Positions 21,660-34,248 of a DNA stretch of 64,000 nt are shown piece by piece; position 1 is the first letter of the stretch, and every line of letters starts with the position of its first letter. The notes beneath the pieces were generated by a model. That model did not search any database. It worked only from the letters and a program-made list of their open reading frames with translations, and was not told where the DNA came from. The position numbers were made by a program, and so were the translations under genes. The stretch is from Pyrenophora tritici-repentis (lineage: Eukaryota > Ascomycota > Dothideomycetes > Pleosporales > Pleosporaceae), in contig NC_089397.1 of assembly GCF_003171515.1 (NCBI RefSeq), positions 1,922,001 to 1,986,000 of the forward strand, given 5' to 3'.

Positions 21660-21808
21660 TACCGGCGGGTCGGCACAAGTTGCTTGCGATGAAGCTTGGC
21701 GTCGATCTGCAAACATGCCAAACACATCAACTCCATGACAACACCATCTCGACGGTCCGCGACTTTCCCGCACTCGCTCATGCTACCATAAACTTTCCCA
21801 GGCTCGCA

Positions 21809-23330
21809 ATGCCGCCTCGAATATCAGTGGCAGCGCCCAGAAGCCTGTCGTCACGATCGACAGTCCTGGTTCGTCGGAGGTTTGCTTCAAGCTCCGCAAA
21901 TGTCCCCGAGATCTACGATGTCGTCTGTGTAGGCGGCGGGCCAGCAGGATTGAGTTTGCTCACGGGATTGAAAGCGTCGCCAATCACTAGCGCGTTAAAG
22001 GTTGCACTCATTGAAGGTCAAGATTTGCAGAAAAGTCGACTACCACAAGATGCGAGTTTGGACACTTTCTCAAATAGATGTAGCTCCCTCACGCCGGCAT
22101 CTGTGAGAAATCTACAGGGTATGGATGAGCGACTGAGTTGAGAAATACTGTCTAATTTGTGCGATAGAAATTGGAGCATGGGCGCATGTAAATGCACCCA
22201 GAGTGCAGCCATACCAGGAGATGCAAGTGTGGGATGGCGTGAGCGATGCGCGCATATCCTTTGACTGGCACACTGCAAAGCCGCTTCTAAGTCCTCGTAA
22301 CCCTGCACAACCCACGACAATCGCCTACATGATCGAAAACGTCAACACTGTCACAGCCCTTCTTAGCCGGCTTGAACAACTGGGGGGTGTCGATTTCTAC
22401 ACGTCTACAAAGGTCGAGTCAATTGAATTGGGCGTTGATACAGAGACAATGGACTTTTCATCTTGGCCAACTCTCAAGTTGTCAAATGGAAAGACATTGG
22501 CCGCTAGGTTGTTGGTGGGAGCTGATGGTGCAAATAGTCCTGTTAGGACATTTGCTGGCATCGAGTCGCGAGGCTTTGACTACGCTAGACACGGTGTGGT
22601 GGCCAGTCTGAAGCTGGAGGGACAAGGCTGGGGTGGACCAGACCACAAGATTGCATATCAGCGCTTCTTGCCAACTGGACCAATTGCCATGCTTCCACTC
22701 CCTGGCAACATGTCAACACTTGTGTGGAGCACCACGCCCGAACGTGCGGCGAAACTCAAGGCCTTGTCACAGAATGATTTTGTCGCAATGGTCAACGCAG
22801 GCTTCCGTCTATCACCAACAGATCTCGAATACCTCCACACTTTATCATCGGGACAAGAAGAGGAAATAGCATGGCGAGAGAAGCACACACCAGTCGATGA
22901 ACGTGCAGTTCCCATGAGAGTAGTATCAGCCCAAGCCGGCACTGTTGCATCCTTTCCTCTCCGGATGCGACATGCCGATACGTATACCGGGGAACGAGTA
23001 GCGCTTGTCGGCGACGCTGCACATACCATACACCCGCTCGCAGGCCAAGGACTAAACCAAGGCCAAGGCGATGCAGCAACTCTCGTCCGAACGATATCGC
23101 ATGCAGTGCAGACGGGTCAAGATATCGGCTCGACCCTGGCGTTAGAAAGCTACACCAGCGAACGCTATGCGGAAAACAACGCAATGCTAGGTGTGTGCGA
23201 TAAGCTGCATAGATTGTACAGTGTAGAATCAGGACCCCTTGTCGGACTACGCAGCTTGGGGTTGCGAGCTGTAGATTCAATGGGTTCGCTTAAGAGCTTC
23301 TTCATGAGTCGGGCAGCGGGCGGATCGTAG
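21809..23330 (+). CDS. COQ6: Ubiquinone biosynthesis monooxygenase COQ6
   Basis: Exons at 21809-22118 and 22168-23330 (49-bp intron) encode 490 residues. COQ6 is the mitochondrial FAD-dependent C5-hydroxylase of coenzyme Q synthesis. A basic, Ser-rich presequence (VLVRRRFASSSA) precedes the Rossmann FAD motif VVCVGGGPAGLSLLTGL. The middle motif LLVGADGANSPVR and the C-terminal FAD motif VALVGDAAHTIHPLAGQGLN are both intact. Length and motif order match fungal COQ6. The pogo element ends only 149 bp upstream of the ATG, so the native promoter has probably been displaced or altered. Short frames in the opposite strand are shadows. Confidence 0.93.
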
Positions 23331-23554
23331 ATGTTTGTAATTTTATTTGTGCAACGTATGTTATATTTGGACAAAGCACCAAATGAATGGCGAAATATAT
23401 CATCCGCAATGATCTACCCACGGCTTCTTTTCCGAGTTGGCGGCCCCACTAAGTAAGTAGTTAGTACCCGCCCCTCCAAACCAAGTGATCACACCTTGTC
23501 CGTCGACAGCACTTCCCGCCTCGGCACGGCATACATCATTTACCAACCCGAACA

Positions 23555-24872
23555 ATGGCCGACCATCAAAGCGAGATTGAAGCCTTTGGCAGCAACGATG
23601 ACTTTTGGCTCTTTGGCTACGGGTATGTAGATACGGGTTACCCAAAAGACCGAATACGATGACTAACCACCGACTACTAGGAGCTTAATCTGGAAACCAC
23701 CACCACATTATGGTATGGATTTCTCCTTTATGCTCAATGAATTTTCTAAAAAGAGCTGGTGTTTTGTAAAATAAAACAATTGGTTCGATGTTGATGTTGA
23801 ATTAGACCAGCGTGTACCCGGATACATCGAAGGCTACGTGAGACGTTTTTGGCAGGTAAGAACATGTTTTCGATCCATCAGTCAACGCTTTCATCGTCAT
23901 CTTTCCTCCATCTTTGTCGCGACAGAAAATAAGCTATGGTAATATATCTGAACTGAACCGCTAAATCATGCACAGGCGAGGTAAGCCCACCCTCACACCC
24001 ACCCAACACCCAAAAAGTTAGAGTGGAAACACGCCCTGCACACGAACGAACGGGAACCAATTCCGCGAACTTATCCAGCTTCTGCAAAGAAAACCCCGTT
24101 AAACTCATCCACACAGTGAAGACCACCGCGGTACACCCGAAGCACCCGGCCGCGTAGTAACACTAATCGAACGAGCCTTTTGGTCCACACTATCAGATTC
24201 TGTACATCCCCCTTAACCCTCTCCCCTCCTTCCTTCCCCCTCCCCGCCCTTCCCACAAACTAATAACCAACACAGCACACAGCCCACCCACGTGTCTGGG
24301 GCGCCGCATACCACATACCGACTCAACACGTAGCAGCCGTACGGTTGTACTTGGATTTACGCGAGATTAACGGGTATTCGATTCAGTTTACGCCATTTTA
24401 TCCTGCTGGTGGTGAGAAGGAAGGCGGGGATGGGAAAGCAAAGAGTATAAAATGCCTGGTTTATATCGGGTTACCCGAGAATCCGCAGTTTCTTGGTGCG
24501 CAGGATCCGCAGGGGTTGGCGGAGAAGATTTTGGAGAGTATGTTGTTCTGTTTTTCATCCACTTCATACATTGATGCTAATTCACGCCCGTCTTGTGCGG
24601 ATATTTAAGATTTGTCGGTTGTGTTTGCTAACACGAATCTTCCAGGCAAAGGCCCAAGCGGCGAGAACAAAGAATATCTATACAACCTCGAAACCGCACT
24701 GTCGGGATTAAGCGAAGAAAGCAATGATTCTCATATTAGCGATTTGGTACGGAGATGTAAGGCGCTGGAAAAGGAGAAGGGAGGGGTTGAAGGGAGTGGG
24801 AAAAGTGATGGGGAAGGGGAGAAGTTGCATAAAGTAGGATCGACGGAGGAGCAGGAGGAGGTTGAGAAGTAG
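23555..24872 (+). CDS. ChaC-type gamma-glutamylcyclotransferase
   Basis: Seven exons: 23555-23622, 23681-23712, 23806-23855, 23976-23980, 24117-24201, 24276-24537 and 24646-24872, giving 242 residues. The protein begins with FWLFGYGSLIWKPPPHYD, the glycine-rich substrate loop of the family. It continues [31 protein letters not shown] and then VWGAAYHI. The catalytic-type glutamate lies in LDLREINGYS. The C-terminus is a helical segment with ENKEYLYNLE and a charged tail. ChaC enzymes cleave glutathione to 5-oxoproline and Cys-Gly in the cytosol. Exon 4 is only 5 nt (GCGAG), needed to encode Ala-Ser before EDHRG. Each junction is in phase, and the adjacent GCGAG|GTAAG and CACAG|GCGAG sites fit consensus. 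Confidence 0.88.
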
Positions 24873-25849
24873 GTAAGCTTATTATCACTGTTCATTAGGT
24901 TAGAAGGAAGAATAAGGACTGATGATACATGTGTACGACGGTTTCTAGCTAGCCGATATTGCCTGTAGGGATTAAGACTTCTACAGTGTTTTTCCGTACG
25001 GAATGAACTTTTACTACCGATCTTATCGCGCTTTGCAAGATAGCTCACGCTCTGAACCTACAAGGTCCCTAGCCTGAAGGGCTTGGCGTAGTCATATGCG
25101 TGGATCGGCCGGGTACTTTGTAATTCTCTGCGGAACGCGGTGTTGAATGGCTGGGTGACTACGTTTAACTGGGTTTAGCAAGAATGGTATTTCGGAATGG
25201 GAAATTAGCGATGACATGTGTCTTGTACCTTGAGCTAGGGCTCATATTTTGTAAACACTGGAATTGATATAGAGACCTTCACTATTTTTCTCCGTCAAGT
25301 AACCAAATATGGAATATAAACATCTTTCTTTTTAGATAACTATGCGATTGTTCTTCTTAAAGTTCGCGTTAAGTTGAAAGATAGGATGATGGTGTGATTG
25401 TCCTATTTAAGTTCGCCTTGGGATGAAAGATGGGATGATTTGGCTGGAAATGTTCCATTTGCTAGTCTTTGGCGTTTACGTGACAATTGCAAAGCATGAC
25501 CAAGCGACTAGGTAGTCGCGCTGCGGTGTTGTCGGATAAAAACGAACGCAGAAAGATTTAAGTTGTTATGGTCTTCCTGCACGAGTAAGTAGCGAAGTGG
25601 CCGAGAGACCATAATGTCGAAGTGATTGTTAGTATGACAGTGCTATCTGCAGATATGTCCTCGAGCGATTGCCGCATGTAGAATAGTCTCTTTCACTTTG
25701 CCCACTCTGGCACTGTTGCCCCGCTTCCCACTTGATTTTACAATGACCACAATCTGGTAAATACTTGAAATACTAGTGCCAATCACAAAATTTCATCAAA
25801 ATCAACAAACCCAACCAACATATCCACAACACACACCGCCAGCAAAGCC
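24873..25849. other. Intergenic region
   Basis: No gene is seen. It contains one imperfect tandem duplication of about 50 bp (25344-25390 and 25394-25440) and ordinary AT-rich sequence. Confidence 0.5.
25344..25440. repeat. Imperfect 50-bp tandem duplication
   Basis: GCGATTGTTCTTCTTAAAGT... at 25344 is repeated as GTGATTGTCCTATTTAAGT... at 25394. Both units include TTCGC near the middle and end in AAAGATRGGATGAT. They differ by point changes and small gaps. Confidence 0.6.
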
Positions 25850-27469
25850 ATGCCATCCCCTTCGCTCTTCCCCACACTCCCCAACGAGCTGCTCGACCAA
25901 ATCTTCGCCCACGTCAGCAAACGTGATCTAATGAGCCTAGCAGAAACCCACACCGTCTTCATCCTCTCGGCGCAAAGCAATCTAGTCTCCGATTTCGAAC
26001 TACCGGCGCAGTCCACGCTTGCAGATCCTTTTGCGGGATATTACCAAGAAGAGAATTACATACCCGGCTCTAGACGCCCCTTACATGACGACCGCCAAAC
26101 ATCCAGTAGCAGCTTAGCCGCGAACTGGGCTGCTGTGACTTCACTCAACGGTAACAAGCAAGACTGGAACGGAGTCCCGCCGACTATCCAGCAACATCGC
26201 GGAGCAGACCATATCCGAGAGCGGCAGAAGACGGTAGCTCTCTTCCTCTATACCTTGATCGCGGCGCCGCGTCTGGCGAAACAGATCAAGCACATGCGCA
26301 TAGATGCCGAGTGGGGCTTCTCTCTCTTCGTACACACTCAGCTCCAGGAAATCTTCGCGGGCCTGCCGAAGCTGGAACGTCTTAGTGTTGTGGTGAGGGA
26401 TCGGTGCTGAGGCGAGGACTGGCAACTACAGCGCGAGCAGTGCGTAGGTGAACTCCAACGACTTGTGAATTCTGCGCAGAACCTCACTGCCATTGAACTC
26501 ACAATACCATGCCACACAGCGTTGTCATCTCTGCTCCAAACACCACGCATCACCACCTTCACAGTCGGCACGTCGCGCAGCTGGAACATCTCGACTGACA
26601 CAATCACCACACCAGAAATAACCCAACTACCCTACCTCCACACCTTCGACTCGGGAACCCTTTTCCTCTCGCAACACGCCGCCGTTACCCTCATAGCTAG
26701 AGTGCCACACCAGCAACACCTCAGCCTGCGCATCGAGTCGCTGAACCACTACCCCACAAGCGCCCCGAACTTCTCCAGCCTTCTCTCCACCACGCTAACC
26801 TCGCTGACAATCTCTAGCACAATCGATGAGCAAGCCTACAAGCCTAGCTATTACTCCTTCACTCCCATCCCCATCGACCTATCCCACCTGTCCGCCCTAA
26901 CCACCCTCTCCCTCGCAAGCCCCCTCATCTACAACCATACCACCACACCCGGCATGCCCGATTGCAGCAGCTTCCAAGTCGAGGATTTCCCCAAAGGCTT
27001 CCAGCACAACCTCTCTCGGCTTGATCAATGCAATCCACACCCCACTTCGTCCCTGCCGCCTAGTTTGCGGGCCCTGAAATTCACTTTTCCCTGGCCGCTG
27101 GGCCTGTTTGCGAGGGGCCTAGGATTACACGAGCAATTTCCACTCTCGCCGAAGCGCACGCAGGAGAAGGGCTGTGCGTTCATGGTTGACTTTGCCAAGG
27201 CAAAGACGGCCGAGATGGCGGCTGTAGAGGGGGGCGCAGTGCTGGGTGTTGGGGGCATGAGGTTGGGATACTTGCCGCTGTTGGAGAAGGTGGCGTTCAG
27301 AGAGGTTCTTGCGGGCATAGATATGCCGCTAAGGGACTTGGATGTCGCGATGGAGTATACGGTCCCGGAGTGTTTGAGGGGAGTGTTTGAGGAGGTGGGC
27401 GTGGAGTTGAGTGTTGAGTTGGTTAGCATGCGACATTTGACAGTATTTAAGTTTTACTCCACAGGTTAG
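25850..27469 (+). pseudogene. F-box protein gene with one in-frame TGA
   Basis: One reading frame runs from the ATG at 25850 to 27469 and is broken only by TGA at 26408-26410. The N-terminus is an F-box (LPTLPNELLDQIFAHVSKRDL), so the product would link substrates to an SCF ubiquitin ligase. The C-terminal part has weak leucine-rich spacing (LTAIELTIPC, LPYLHTFDS, LTSLTISS, LSALTTLSL). Coding quality looks continuous across the stop (RDRC-stop-GEDWQLQREQC). An alternative is a 39-nt intron GTGAGG...CTACAG (26391-26429) that would remove the stop in phase. It is very short and lacks a convincing branch point, so I favour a nonsense mutation. Without splicing the product is a 186-residue fragment. 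Confidence 0.65.
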
Positions 27470-29268
27470 AGTGATGCATACGCAGGACAGAGTGGCGGAT
27501 ACAAGGGCGTCTTGGTAGGGGGTTGATGGGATTGTGGGTTCAGTGAGTGAGCTGTTTTGTTAAGAGAGACGAAAGATGTAGCAGGTTTTTTGTTCGTTTA
27601 GGGTAGTACTATAAGAGTCTTGATTACTGTAAGCAACGTAATAATGCAATCCCAAGTGTCCTTATCCAGACTAATCAAAACAGGCACATACCAGATATGG
27701 CCAAGAACATATGGCGAGCTGAGAATATACCCGGTGAGTTCTTCACTACATCACTATTCTCACAGTCGATAACAGTAGTTCATAGAATACAAGTGAAACG
27801 CAATCCGGATTCCAAAAAGCCGCCTTGACACAGTCCGCCGAAACATCAACCGAAGACGCTCCTTTTCGGAGAGGAAAAAATCATGGAATTAATATTAGTC
27901 ACTCTGTCTGGGAATGAACAGCAGAGTAGTGAACAAGCCTAGTTGATATGGAGGTCCATTGCATACCTCCGAAATTCCTTACATGGAGCCTTCATTCACA
28001 AAGGTAAAAACCCCAATACAACGTGAGGTGCTATGATAAAGACATATCCCAGCTCCCACAATCAGCGCTCCAGCAAAAGGACACCTCTCCTCTTCCACCT
28101 CTGCGTCTTTTTACCTCTGCAACTTCTCCCCTGCCCTAAACAGCAATTGCAAATACTCATAGCCTTGGCTACAAAGACTGCAACACCTCACTACACGCAC
28201 GGGACACCCTTTACCAAACGCCCGTCTGCTTACACACTCTACTCCCACACTACACAACCACGCCATCCTCACTACGGTAACAGCCACCGCTAACATGCCT
28301 AAAATGCACAAGATCCTATACTCGCCTCCTCCCACCTACCCTCTTCATACTAACCACATTCACATCTTTAATCACCGTCTCCATCACCAGTCTATACTCT
28401 ACAACGTCGACATGACGCCCGAAAGGACGAGAACGAGGAGGAGCTGGTGGGCTAGAAGAGTAAGTTGTGGTGTTGTGTGCCGGAGAGAGTGAGAGCGAGG
28501 GTTGAGCAAGTAGAGGTGGATGTCGGATTAAGTGTTTCAGTAATCAGAATGAAGGAGAAAATCTTCAGTGGGGATAGATACACACACCCAACCACCCAAA
28601 CACCCAATCCAAACACACCAATCCTCGAAAGCAACGGAGTACTATACCCGTGAGCCGTAAAGTGTAACACCACTCCACACCACCGTTATTGTCGCTATAT
28701 CATTTGACCAGCGAAGACCTACACCACGAACCATACACAGCATTTCAAATACCGAACTAGGCACCGCAACAACAAAAACATCCCCTCAATTCAATTCAGA
28801 AGAAAAAAACGTAAACCAAACAAAAAACAAGTGGGTATGATAAAGCATAGCTAACTAGCGATAAACAAGAATACCTCCTACATGGTGAATCTGTGGTTTA
28901 GAATGGGGATATAGGACTTCCTCTCTTCCATCGTCCCCCCTCTCTCCCTCCTTCCTTCCCCCCCCGTCCCCTCGCGTATACCCCACGTAACAAGAAGAAA
29001 AATCTTGTTTTTCTATGATACATGTCTACCGCAACAACGACAACAACAACGACAAAATTCTCACTTCAAAGTCCAGGCTTAAGGGATAGATCCTTCATCC
29101 ACGGAGCGTATAAAGGGTGAGCCGTAAGCGCTATATTCCTCGACACAAAAACACGTTAGTCACAATCTCCTCTTTACCGAAAACTGCCAAGCACTCAAGT
29201 ATGTAGCGGCAAACGAAGAAAGGAGAAATGCAGGGTGTGTGTATGTGGGGGGGGGGGGGTTGGGGGGG
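27470..29268. other. Gene-poor intergenic region
   Basis: Downstream flanks of two convergent genes. Only short, low-complexity frames occur, mostly from CA-rich sequence at 28040-28680. A long G run lies at about 29247-29262. I see no supportable gene. Confidence 0.45.
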
Positions 29269-31562
29269 TTAAACATACGTACAACCAAACTCATACCCAC
29301 CACTCCTAGCGTTCTGCGGTGTCTCAATCGGCGCGGGTACCGCATCTCCTCCTCCTGCTGCTGCCACCCCTCCAGGCCGCTCCACCGTCGTCGCATTACG
29401 ATACTCAGCATGCCCCTCACTCAACGCCGCCCAATCAATACTCTCCCAAGCGTCAAACTGCGGCTGCGCAACGTGATGCTGCAGCGGCCCAACGGGGCTA
29501 TTGGCGTCGTCATCATCATTATCATCATCATCTTTCGAAGAGGAGGCCGGCTTATCGTAGTATGGCGTTCGCCTATAAATTCCGCAGCCAAAAGACGGCC
29601 AAAGTATAAGTGAATGTACCACCAAAAAAAAACACAACGTCTTTCAAAAAGGAAGGGGGTAAGGCAGAAAAAGGGAAAGAATGGGAAGTAAAAACAAGAG
29701 GTTCATCTATACCTGAGATTAATAACTCGGTCCCAGAGGTGACAAGCCGCTTCATTGAGCTTATAGCTAACCCAGCCACAAAGGTGCAGTCGTCGTAACA
29801 AAGCTTCTGCAGAAAGGATACCGAATTCCGCACATGCGATCGACGTCTGGTGCACGAACCACGTACTCTCCGGCGACGGTTCAGCGGATATCGCGCCGAT
29901 GGACAGGATCCAGAGGAGGAGGTCGGGACAATGTTGCCATTCGGCTCGAATCGTACAATTCAGCGCTTTCTCCAGCCGTTTGCTAGCCGCAAAATGTAAC
30001 AAATGGACGTGCGACTGCAGTTTCATCGCCTCAGTTGTGCGCACGGTGAAGATGAGGAGGGCAACGCATAGTGCGTCTTCAAGGGGCGTGACGGCTTGTT
30101 CGTTTTCTCGCAGCCAGGTTAGTAGAAGACATTCTAGGACACAGGCGAAGTTTTGGATGTCGAGAGGGTCGAGTGGGCTTTCCGGGTCGCTGAACCAGAC
30201 GTTTAGGTCGGCGATTAGGATGAGCACGGATTCGACGAGGGCGTTGAGGGTTTCTTTGACGCCGGCGTGGCGGCAGTAGTCGGTTAGGTGGTGTGAGATG
30301 TTTGGGCGGTAGCCGCGTGGGTGGTGGGGGAAACTTGTTGTACTGACAAAGTCTAGAGTGGAGGGGTTGGGCGCTTGGAAGGAGGCGATGGCGTGCGCGG
30401 TCGAATGCCTGTTGCTCAGTAAGCCACATGTCACACCGATCCCAAGGTTTCCCAGAGTCAAGGTCCCCTAGGTCAATATGTATTCAACAAAGAAAACTGC
30501 TCTACACACCAAAGCATAAAAGCCTGGAGAATGCGATTTGTTTTGATTTCCTTCAGTCCGCCCCGCAGCTGCACCATGCGCTGCAGCCCTTTTTGATGTA
30601 TCTGCAGCTGGGCTATGTGATCTTCGTTCAGCGCAAACGTCGGCAACAACAGGCTCTCCTCCACCGTCAGCAGATTGAACACGGCTCCGATGTTTGCGTC
30701 GGAGATGCCTTCTGGAGTCAATATGGCCGCATTCACGGCCGCGATGGCTTGGGCCCTATGGTACAGAATGGCATCGAAGGTGCCTTTGCCGAACACGTAG
30801 GCATGCAACGCTATCGTCGAGAGCAGACTGTGCATGAAGCCAGGATTACCTATTGCCGTGCCAAACCAGTCCGACTTCATCAGCGTCGACCGATGCCGAA
30901 TGTCGACTGCAATGATACCAGGTGCCATTTCAGTGGAGACTGCATTGGTGTTGGTTAGTAAAACATGTAACATGTAACATGACTAAGTAAGAATCCATAG
31001 CCACGGGTCTCCACCATGTTTATAAATACAACACACCCCACACGACGATCACACACCAGGTCAAAGGAAACTTACAATGAGTCAATAATTCGGAGACTGT
31101 TTTTGTAATCTCGACAGACGAGGTACGAAAGGGATCGAACAATTGATTGTTGGGTACCTCAACCGGAGAGGGAGGGTTGAGTAGGATACATCTGGGGCAC
31201 AACCGCTGGCCAGAGCGACACCTGAAAATGTGGCAGTCCGGGCAAACTTCCCCTTTGGTCAAATGAGAATCGGGCAGGTCCTGCGAGGGGAAATAGTCTG
31301 GCGTATAGGCCATGATTGGTGGACTTGGCGTGGCAGTTTTGGGTGTAACAGTCGAGTCCGAGGTAGTTATACTGCTGGGACTGTTGCCTCCCTCTGGGCT
31401 GCTTCCAGTCTTTCTCTGCTTGGCAGCATGTTTGCTGGTAGACCATGGGTTCTTCCTCCGCGCATTCTGCATAACAAACGAACGAGCATTGCGGCGACCT
31501 TGGCGAGATGTCTTTGCTTGAGCGGCGTCGACGAACAAGAAGTCCTGCTGCTGTGTAGGCAT
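29269..31562 (-). CDS. Fungal_trans_2-type transcription regulator
   Basis: Exon 1 is 31562-31076 and exon 2 is 30939 to about 30510 (intron 136 bp, branch ACTAAC). Exon 3 runs from about 30467 to 29713 and the last exon is 29572-29269 (intron 140 bp, joined in phase as INL-RRTPYYDKP). The junction near 30510-30467 is unresolved: a TAG acceptor exists, but the donor phase is uncertain. The start MPTQQQDFLFVD and the basic block RQGRRNARSFVMQNARRK are typical of this ascomycete family, followed by the helical Fungal_trans_2 region. Exon 1 lacks a classical Zn2Cys6 cluster but has a CPDCHIFRCRSGQRLCPRC metal-binding-like motif. A nuclear regulatory role is inferred from family resemblance. The C-terminus is acidic (KDDDDNDDDD). 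Confidence 0.7.
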
Positions 31563-32707
31563 TGTCGGTTCGGCCCGCCTACTCTTCCCCTAGCAGCAGC
31601 AGCAGCCCCTCCAGCTCTCTTCTCTCGTCGCAGGACTAGCTACTGTCCTGTTGGAGACAGACGATATATGGTGGGGCCTAGCAAGGCGCGACCGGGCAAA
31701 GGGTGCAAATGGTGACTAGGTCAGACTTTCCTAATCGATGCTCGTTTTCCATCCTGTTGATTCTGACATTGCCGAGACGGCGGTGGGCTGCGGCTGTATC
31801 GTCTCTGCTGCTACTGGAGACGATTGAGGGGCTCGAGAGGTGAAACTATCATGAACCCGATTGGTGTTAGGCTGCAGAAGCGATGTCGGGTTTGACAGGG
31901 TGCCTGTGCCCGATGTCAATATTGTGTAGACTGGTGTAGTTGTGACCGCCTGCCTTGTTATAGCCGGGGGGGGGTCGAGGAATAATTTTAGACGAGCGTG
32001 GATTGATAGCGGCGCCAGCTTATATGTATTTTTTTTCTTAGCGATGGCCTTTTGCGGATCTGGCACCCAAATGGGGATCACAAGTAGGATCGACAATAGA
32101 CCCCGGGGACCAAGTTTATGTTGCATAGAGATTGCTGATGGAGGTGTGTTTTAGGGTGCGATGGCGGAAGGCTGCGCGACTTGCACCGTTGCAGTCACAA
32201 TCGCCGTCGGGGTACAGACGTCCTTGACCGGGGGGCCGACCGGACTCCAACCGACGTGAAGCTGCCATGATGCATAAAACGTCTGCAGTACTGACGGGGT
32301 GGCGCAAACGAAGACGAAAGTGGAAGCAACATAAATAGACCAACCTACGCCTCTGACCTGGCTACAATACCTATGCTGTATGTATGCGCCAGACGTCGCT
32401 CATAGTCATACCCAGCCTATGACGAAATAATTGTCTTGGCGTCGGTCGCGCTGAGGATACATGTTTGCGACCCCAGGCCCACGACAGCACGTGAGACGCG
32501 TTTGGATGTCGAGATGCAGGCCCGAAAGGGTGCGTGAATAAAAGAGAGAAAAGGAGGGGGACCAGAAACAAAGAGAGTCCGTCCGGCCCGAGGCGGCCAG
32601 AACCAGGTCCAGTCCAAGTCCAAGGAAGGCGACGACAGCCGTTTGGGTCCGCGCGTCTCACATCGAGAATCTTGGGGGTGGAGAGTATACGTTGTTCACC
32701 CAACGCC
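31563..32707. other. Divergent intergenic region
   Basis: This is the shared upstream region between the minus-strand regulator and the plus-strand ZIP transporter. A 131-aa minus frame at 32126-31731 has a hydrophobic N-terminus (LLSILLVIPIWV) and a Ser/Thr/Pro-rich rest. It could be a small secreted or membrane protein, but I do not find splice or family support. Confidence 0.4.
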
Positions 32708-34248
32708 ATGTCGCCAGATGTGGGAATGTTAGCAGGTAAGTTGTTGTCGTTGTTATCGTCGTTGTCGCATGGCCATCTTTTTGTTGTTGCCAATCGCTGT
32801 CGTCGCATGCTAACTATATTCCTTTTCCAGACCTCAGCCAACTCCCTGCGCACATCCTCCACGCCGAGCTACTGCGACGACAACAAGATGGCGAAAGGCC
32901 AAAGTGCGAGACTAAAGGCGGAAAGGGCACCTACAACACCCTCATTCATGTACTCGCCCTCCTTCTCATCCTTGTCCTGAGCACGGCTGGTTCGTATATT
33001 CCCCTTGCAACAGACTGTCACTCCATCCTTTCGCTGACACAAGAAACCCTAGCCTGCTCCTTCCCCATTGTCGTCAAGCGCTTTCCCTCGATACCGGTAC
33101 CACACCAGTTCCTCTTCCTATCCAGACACTTTGGAACCGGTGTCCTCATCGCGACGGCCTTTGTCCACCTGCTCCCCACGGCCTTTGAGTCCCTCACCCA
33201 CCCATGTCTCCCGCATTTCTGGAACCACCGCTATCCGGCCATGCCGGGCCTGGTGGCCATGACGTCGGTGTTTGTCGTTGTAGGCATTGAAATGTTCTTT
33301 GCGGCTAGGGGCGCTGGACACGTGCACGCTGCTGGTTTGGACAACTTGGGTTTGGATGGTAGTGCGGATGCGCGTCCGGGACACAAGAGAAGCCATAGCT
33401 ATGGGAGGTATAGCAATGGGACTGCGGCTACGAATGGTCATGCACCGGGCATCATGCTGCACGACGTTGAATCGTCTGCTCATCTAATGGCTGGGCGGTC
33501 GCCATCGTTTTCCGTCGCTTCGCCCCTGACACCGGGTACGACCGACGGCCTACTACCTCGCAAGTCCAAAGACTCCTCGCATTCCGACGACGACGATGAC
33601 GACGATGACAACGATTCCGACCTCGACCTCACCCCCGAAGAACTCCAACAAGACCCCTCCTCGCAACAAGACTCCACACGCCTCCTCCCCAGCGGCCCGC
33701 ACGCCCCCCAAAAAACGCACTCGACCACCATCTCCCCCGAGAAGACCGACGCGCAAAACAAAAAGCTCCTCCTCCAATGTCTCCTCCTCGAAGCCGGCAT
33801 CCTCTTCCACTCAATCTTCATCGGCATGGCCCTCTCCGTTGCAACCGGCACCTCCTTCGCCGTCCTGCTCACCGCAATATCCTTCCACCAAACCTTTGAA
33901 GGTTTCGCCCTCGGCGCCCGCATCAGCGCTATCCGTTTCCCGCCCGGCTCGCCGAAACCGTGGCTCATGGCGCTCGCGTACGGTGCCACGACGCCGATAG
34001 GCCAGGCTATTGGCCTCGCGATACATACGCTGTATGACCCCGCGAGCGAGGCGGGCTTGCTAACGGTAGGGTTTATGAACGCGGTTAGTAGTGGGTTGTT
34101 GCTTTTTGCGGGCTTGGTTGAGTTGTTGGCCGAGGACTTTTTGAGCGATGAGAGTTATGTGGTACTAAGAGGGAAGAGGCGAGTGCAGGCTTGTGCGAGT
34201 GTTGTGGGTGGGGCGCTGCTTATGGCCATGGTTGGGGCGTGGGCGTAG
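32708..34248 (+). CDS. ZIP-family zinc transporter
   Basis: Exons at 32708-32735, 32831-32989 and 33053-34248 encode about 460 residues. The protein has an N-terminal lumenal segment, TM1 (HVLALLLILVLST), then ACSFPIVVKRFP, TM2 (FGTGVLIATAFVHLLPTAF) and TM3 (MTSVFVVVGIEMFF). A long cytosolic loop follows with HVHAAG and an Asp run (SDDDDDDDDNDSD). The C-terminal bundle carries the metal-site histidines in HSIFIGMALSV and HQTFEGFALGARI. ZIP proteins import Zn(II) or related metals into the cytosol. The 63-nt segment 32990-33052 is called an intron (branch GCTGAC, acceptor CCCTAG). It is also open and in phase, so a 481-residue form is possible. Confidence 0.85.
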
